A DNA stretch of 64,000 nucleotides from Sinohyriopsis cumingii (Eukaryota; Mollusca; Bivalvia; Unionida; Unionidae), in assembly GCA_028554795.2 (NCBI GenBank), contig CM068832.1, positions 86,638,511 to 86,702,510 on the forward strand, written 5' to 3'. Of this stretch, positions 61,290 to 64,000 are shown piece by piece (within the stretch, counting starts at the first letter, position 1; each line of letters begins with the position of its first letter). The position numbers and the translations under genes are program-made. The notes under the pieces were generated by a model. That model worked only from the letters and a program-made list of their open reading frames with translations, had not been told where the DNA came from and made no database searches.

Positions 61290-62090
61290 TCGATTTATAT
61301 AGCCAAGTATGATATTGGAAAGGTATAGCAGCGATTAGTAAACACGCTGAAGCAACAGGTGTCGAACGTTCTACTGCTGAAAAATGGTTAGCACGACAGC
61401 CAATATGGCATTATGCAAATTTATCTACTACGACCTAAAACACTTCAGTACGCTCATTTTGATGTTAGCGTTCCTAATGAAGTTCATCAGGCTGATATTT
61501 TATTTTTACCACATGATATTATTAAAAGTGGTAGACGTCGATTAACGTACAAATATGCGCTAACTGTCGTTGATGTTGCGAGTATATATAAAGAAGCTGA
61601 GCCGTTATCAACAAAGACTGCAACTGAAGTAGCTTCTGTGTTTGAACGAATTTATCGACGTGGTGGTCTTCGATGGCCACAGCTGCTACAAGTTGGTCCT
61701 GGTAAGGAATTTCACGGCGTAGTATCATTGTTGATGAAACGACATAACGTTAAAACACGACAAGGGCATACAGCAATTCATCGCGATCACTCAATTGTTG
61801 AACGATTTAATCGAACACTTCCTGAGCGGTTATTTGAAAATCAGTTTGCGAAGGAAGTAATTTAAGACAAACGATCTAGCGAGTGGGTTGCAAGATTACC
61901 AAGTGTGATAGCTGCATTAAATAACGAAATTTCTCAAACAACTGCCATGAAACCCATCAATGTAGTTACAAAAAATGGAATTCTTTTATACAATAGGCCT
62001 ATTGTTGGCAATGATACAAATAACGTAACGGTTTTGAATAATCAATGTGATCTCCATGATACTAAAGACAATGACTTCTGCATGGTGTAG
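61290..62090 (+). pseudogene. Retrovirus-like (rve) integrase relic of Polinton type
   Basis: An N-terminal helical part is visible out of frame (YWKGIAAISKHAEATG, EKWLARQPIW, 61310-61410). The core is open from 61413 to a TAA at 61863: VSVPNEVHQADILFLPHD (first catalytic Asp), KYALTVVDVASIYKEAEPL, FERIYRRGG, LLQVGPGKEF and IHRDHSIVERFNRTL (catalytic Glu). The second catalytic Asp, normally in the V-D-x-G-x-E/R-F block, is Gly here. Beyond the TAA the same frame continues (EWVARLPSVIAALNNE...) to a stop at 62088-62090. The c-integrase of Polintons is the best match; a Ty3/Gypsy integrase would show different flanking motifs. Confidence 0.8.
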
Positions 62091-62184
62091 GAATATAATC
62101 AAGATTAATACGTTGATTCGACTTACCACGAACGACTTACACGGGTATGCCATACTGCATAACTAGTTTTAATCATGCTATGCT

Positions 62185-62187
<3 letters not shown>

Positions 62188-62266
<79 letters not shown>
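62188..62266 (+). repeat. (AT)n microsatellite
   Basis: About 39 AT units. Confidence 0.97.
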
Positions 62267-62269
<3 letters not shown>

Positions 62270-62270
<1 letters not shown>

Positions 62271-64000
62271 CACTTATATGAAAATTGAGGGATTTTAATT
62301 TCCCTGCAGTATCTATCAGTATATAATTTAATGTTAAAGTATATAAGATTACGAAAATGCCAAGCAACATCTGACCCATTGATCAAGATCTACAAAAGCA
62401 CACTGACAATGAAACTTTTCCATTAAGGACTGAGGTCAGGCTAGACAAATGTACTACGATGAGTGATCAAAACTCTATTGTGCAGTCAGTAATTTAGAAT
62501 ACAACACGTGCAGGACATAATGAAATCAACAATCGAGCTATTACGGTTGAATGATGATACGCAGAGCGATGAAAATATTACAAACTTAACAGATAAGGTC
62601 AAGCTTTTTGGAAAATTAAGTTGTTTTTCTGATAACTTAGTCTCTGGCATTTCGTGGTCGCGGAATGTGCTTAACAAGAAGCTTTACTGAACCGAATAGG
62701 TACACCTATGCGATAAGAAACATGAAAACAGTAGAGGGTATGCGAATTTCTAACTGTTGGCAGTAGGTACGACACATAAATGACATTTTCTTTAAAATTA
62801 TAACCAAACTTAACCTTGAAAGTAAATTTGACCCCATTCAAAGAGGGCAATGGGGCTCCAGAAAATCAACTGGAACCCTGACCAAGGTCAGTGATAACAC
62901 CAGCCATCAACCGAACATAATTATTGTTTCTGTATTGAGCAATAAAGGATTTGTTGTTGCAGGGACACTGTTTGGTCGAAAAGCTAATTTTGATCGTGAT
63001 GCGGGTGATTATGTGTCATTATAATGTTAGACCTTTGACATTTACGATTAACAAACCTTTAAAACCAAAGTGAAAAATGTCCTTTCTGCAGTAGTCTTTT
63101 GCCATGCAACATCTGTGTTGCTAATGATGAATCCATTTAGTGAATTTAATGTTGTCAAATAGTTTTTGTATGACGCCATAATTGGCATATTTTGAGACAA
63201 ATAACAGTCGCGATTGCTATCCCAGATAAGTCAATCTACAAACTCATTTATATGTGAATCTAATGTCAAGTAAGTGGTGAACTTTAAAAACAAACCAGTG
63301 TATTCAGAAAAGGTACCCCAGGGGAAACTTTAAACGAATATACCTTTTTCTTTTGCATTCTTGTACATGTCAGCCGCGTCACAATTATATTAGAGAGGAA
63401 AATATATAGCACCCATAAATGCATTTGATAGGAGAAGAAAATCAGATAAAGAAATTTAATATTCCTAGGATTTTGATTTTGTGAGAGATTGCTACTGCAG
63501 TTCATAAATAATCAAATTATGAAAATTAATTAAGTTGTTTACTTTATTTAAACAAATATTAGAAGTAGAACACATAAACGGATCTTATAAACATGGTTTC
63601 CATAATGTGGCATGCAAAGCATCAGTCTTCTTAAAAGCACTGTTTTGAACCTTCAAAACAATGCTGCAATCTTTGTAAATATTTTGTCTTGAAGTGTACA
63701 GAATCATAGACAATATGCTTAAGCGTACAATAATTTTTTCTTTGCAATTTAATATCCATAATCAGTTAAAACAAGTAGGATAATAGTTATTAGCCAAGTA
63801 AAATTACCTATTTGCCATTGGATAGGAAAAGTTAGTACTGTAATATCAATAAAACTAACGGGTAAAGCTGCTTTAACTATAAGACATAGAGTAAATTATG
63901 TTTCATTATTAATATGTATGACCATAATGTCGATACCGATAACACATAGTGGAATACACTAAACAGTGTTACTATCCACTGTGAGTCATGTTGAGGTGCA
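62270..64000. other. AT-rich intergenic DNA, nothing assigned
   Basis: Overlapping frames on both strands near 62486-62690 are short and motif-free. Confidence 0.45.

Larger units (their letters stand above)
59469..62090. mobile_element. Polinton/adintovirus-like relic (ATPase, PLA2-like, integrase)
   Basis: Three adjacent relics share a layout known from large self-synthesising DNA elements and related animal DNA viruses: a packaging-type ATPase on the minus strand, a zinc-ribbon/PLA2-like gene diverging from it, and an rve integrase downstream on the plus strand. No family B DNA polymerase, major capsid protein, protease or terminal inverted repeats were recognised, so it is a fragment of a larger element. 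All three genes carry stops or frameshifts. The right end lies before the (AT)n at 62188 and the left end is unknown. Confidence 0.75.

Overview
This window looks like non-coding, AT-rich metazoan chromosomal DNA with almost no open coding capacity. It has many long (AT)n, (AC)n, (TC)n, (GATA)n and (CATA)n microsatellites, tRNA-headed SINEs with target-site duplications, a decayed LINE, Ty3/Gypsy fragments, a dead hAT transposon, and a Polinton/adintovirus-like relic. There is no operon-like packing, no ribosomal or tRNA gene, and no long intact reading frame. Repeat style and a secreted Cys/Trp-rich protein pair suggest a lophotrochozoan, perhaps a mollusc. That is an inference and the species cannot be fixed from the sequence alone.

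Layout. 1-6.5 kb: a SINE with a perfect 13-bp target duplication (556-808), a dispersed repeat, two minisatellites, and a broken copy of a small secreted Cys-rich gene (5247-5755). 6.5-14.4 kb: mostly featureless AT-rich DNA with microsatellites and one SINE head. 14.47-16.87 kb: a complete but dead hAT element of the BED-finger (ZBED5/SCAND3-like) type, with terminal inverted repeats and an 8-bp target duplication (7/8). 17.3-18.1 kb: possible EGF-like and SRCR-like scraps. 19.1-24.1 kb: a 106-bp minisatellite, then two LINE insertions in the same orientation (minus), both ending in a homopolymer C tail. 24.5-31.5 kb: paired dispersed repeats and a SINE. 32-39.8 kb: microsatellites and unassigned DNA. 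39.85-44.2 kb and 51.7-53.9 kb: three copies of a Gypsy-derived repeat (two direct, one inverted), plus a Gypsy integrase remnant. 46-50 kb: a 58-bp minisatellite, a truncated SINE with a 12-bp target duplication, and a SINE inserted into a (TATC)-rich tract with an 11-bp duplication. 54.6-56.1 kb: another SINE and a third LINE tail. 57.4-57.9 kb: the best-preserved host gene, a secreted Cys/Trp-rich repeat protein whose 170-codon frame is interrupted only by one TGA. 59.5-62.1 kb: a Polinton/adintovirus-like relic with a packaging-type ATPase (minus), divergent from a zinc-ribbon plus phospholipase-A2-like gene (plus) and an rve integrase (plus). All three are broken.

Functionally, only the Cys-rich gene at 57.4 kb could still be expressed, and only as a short product or by readthrough. 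Everything else recognisable is mobile-element derived. Bounds of old repeats were judged by eye and are approximate.
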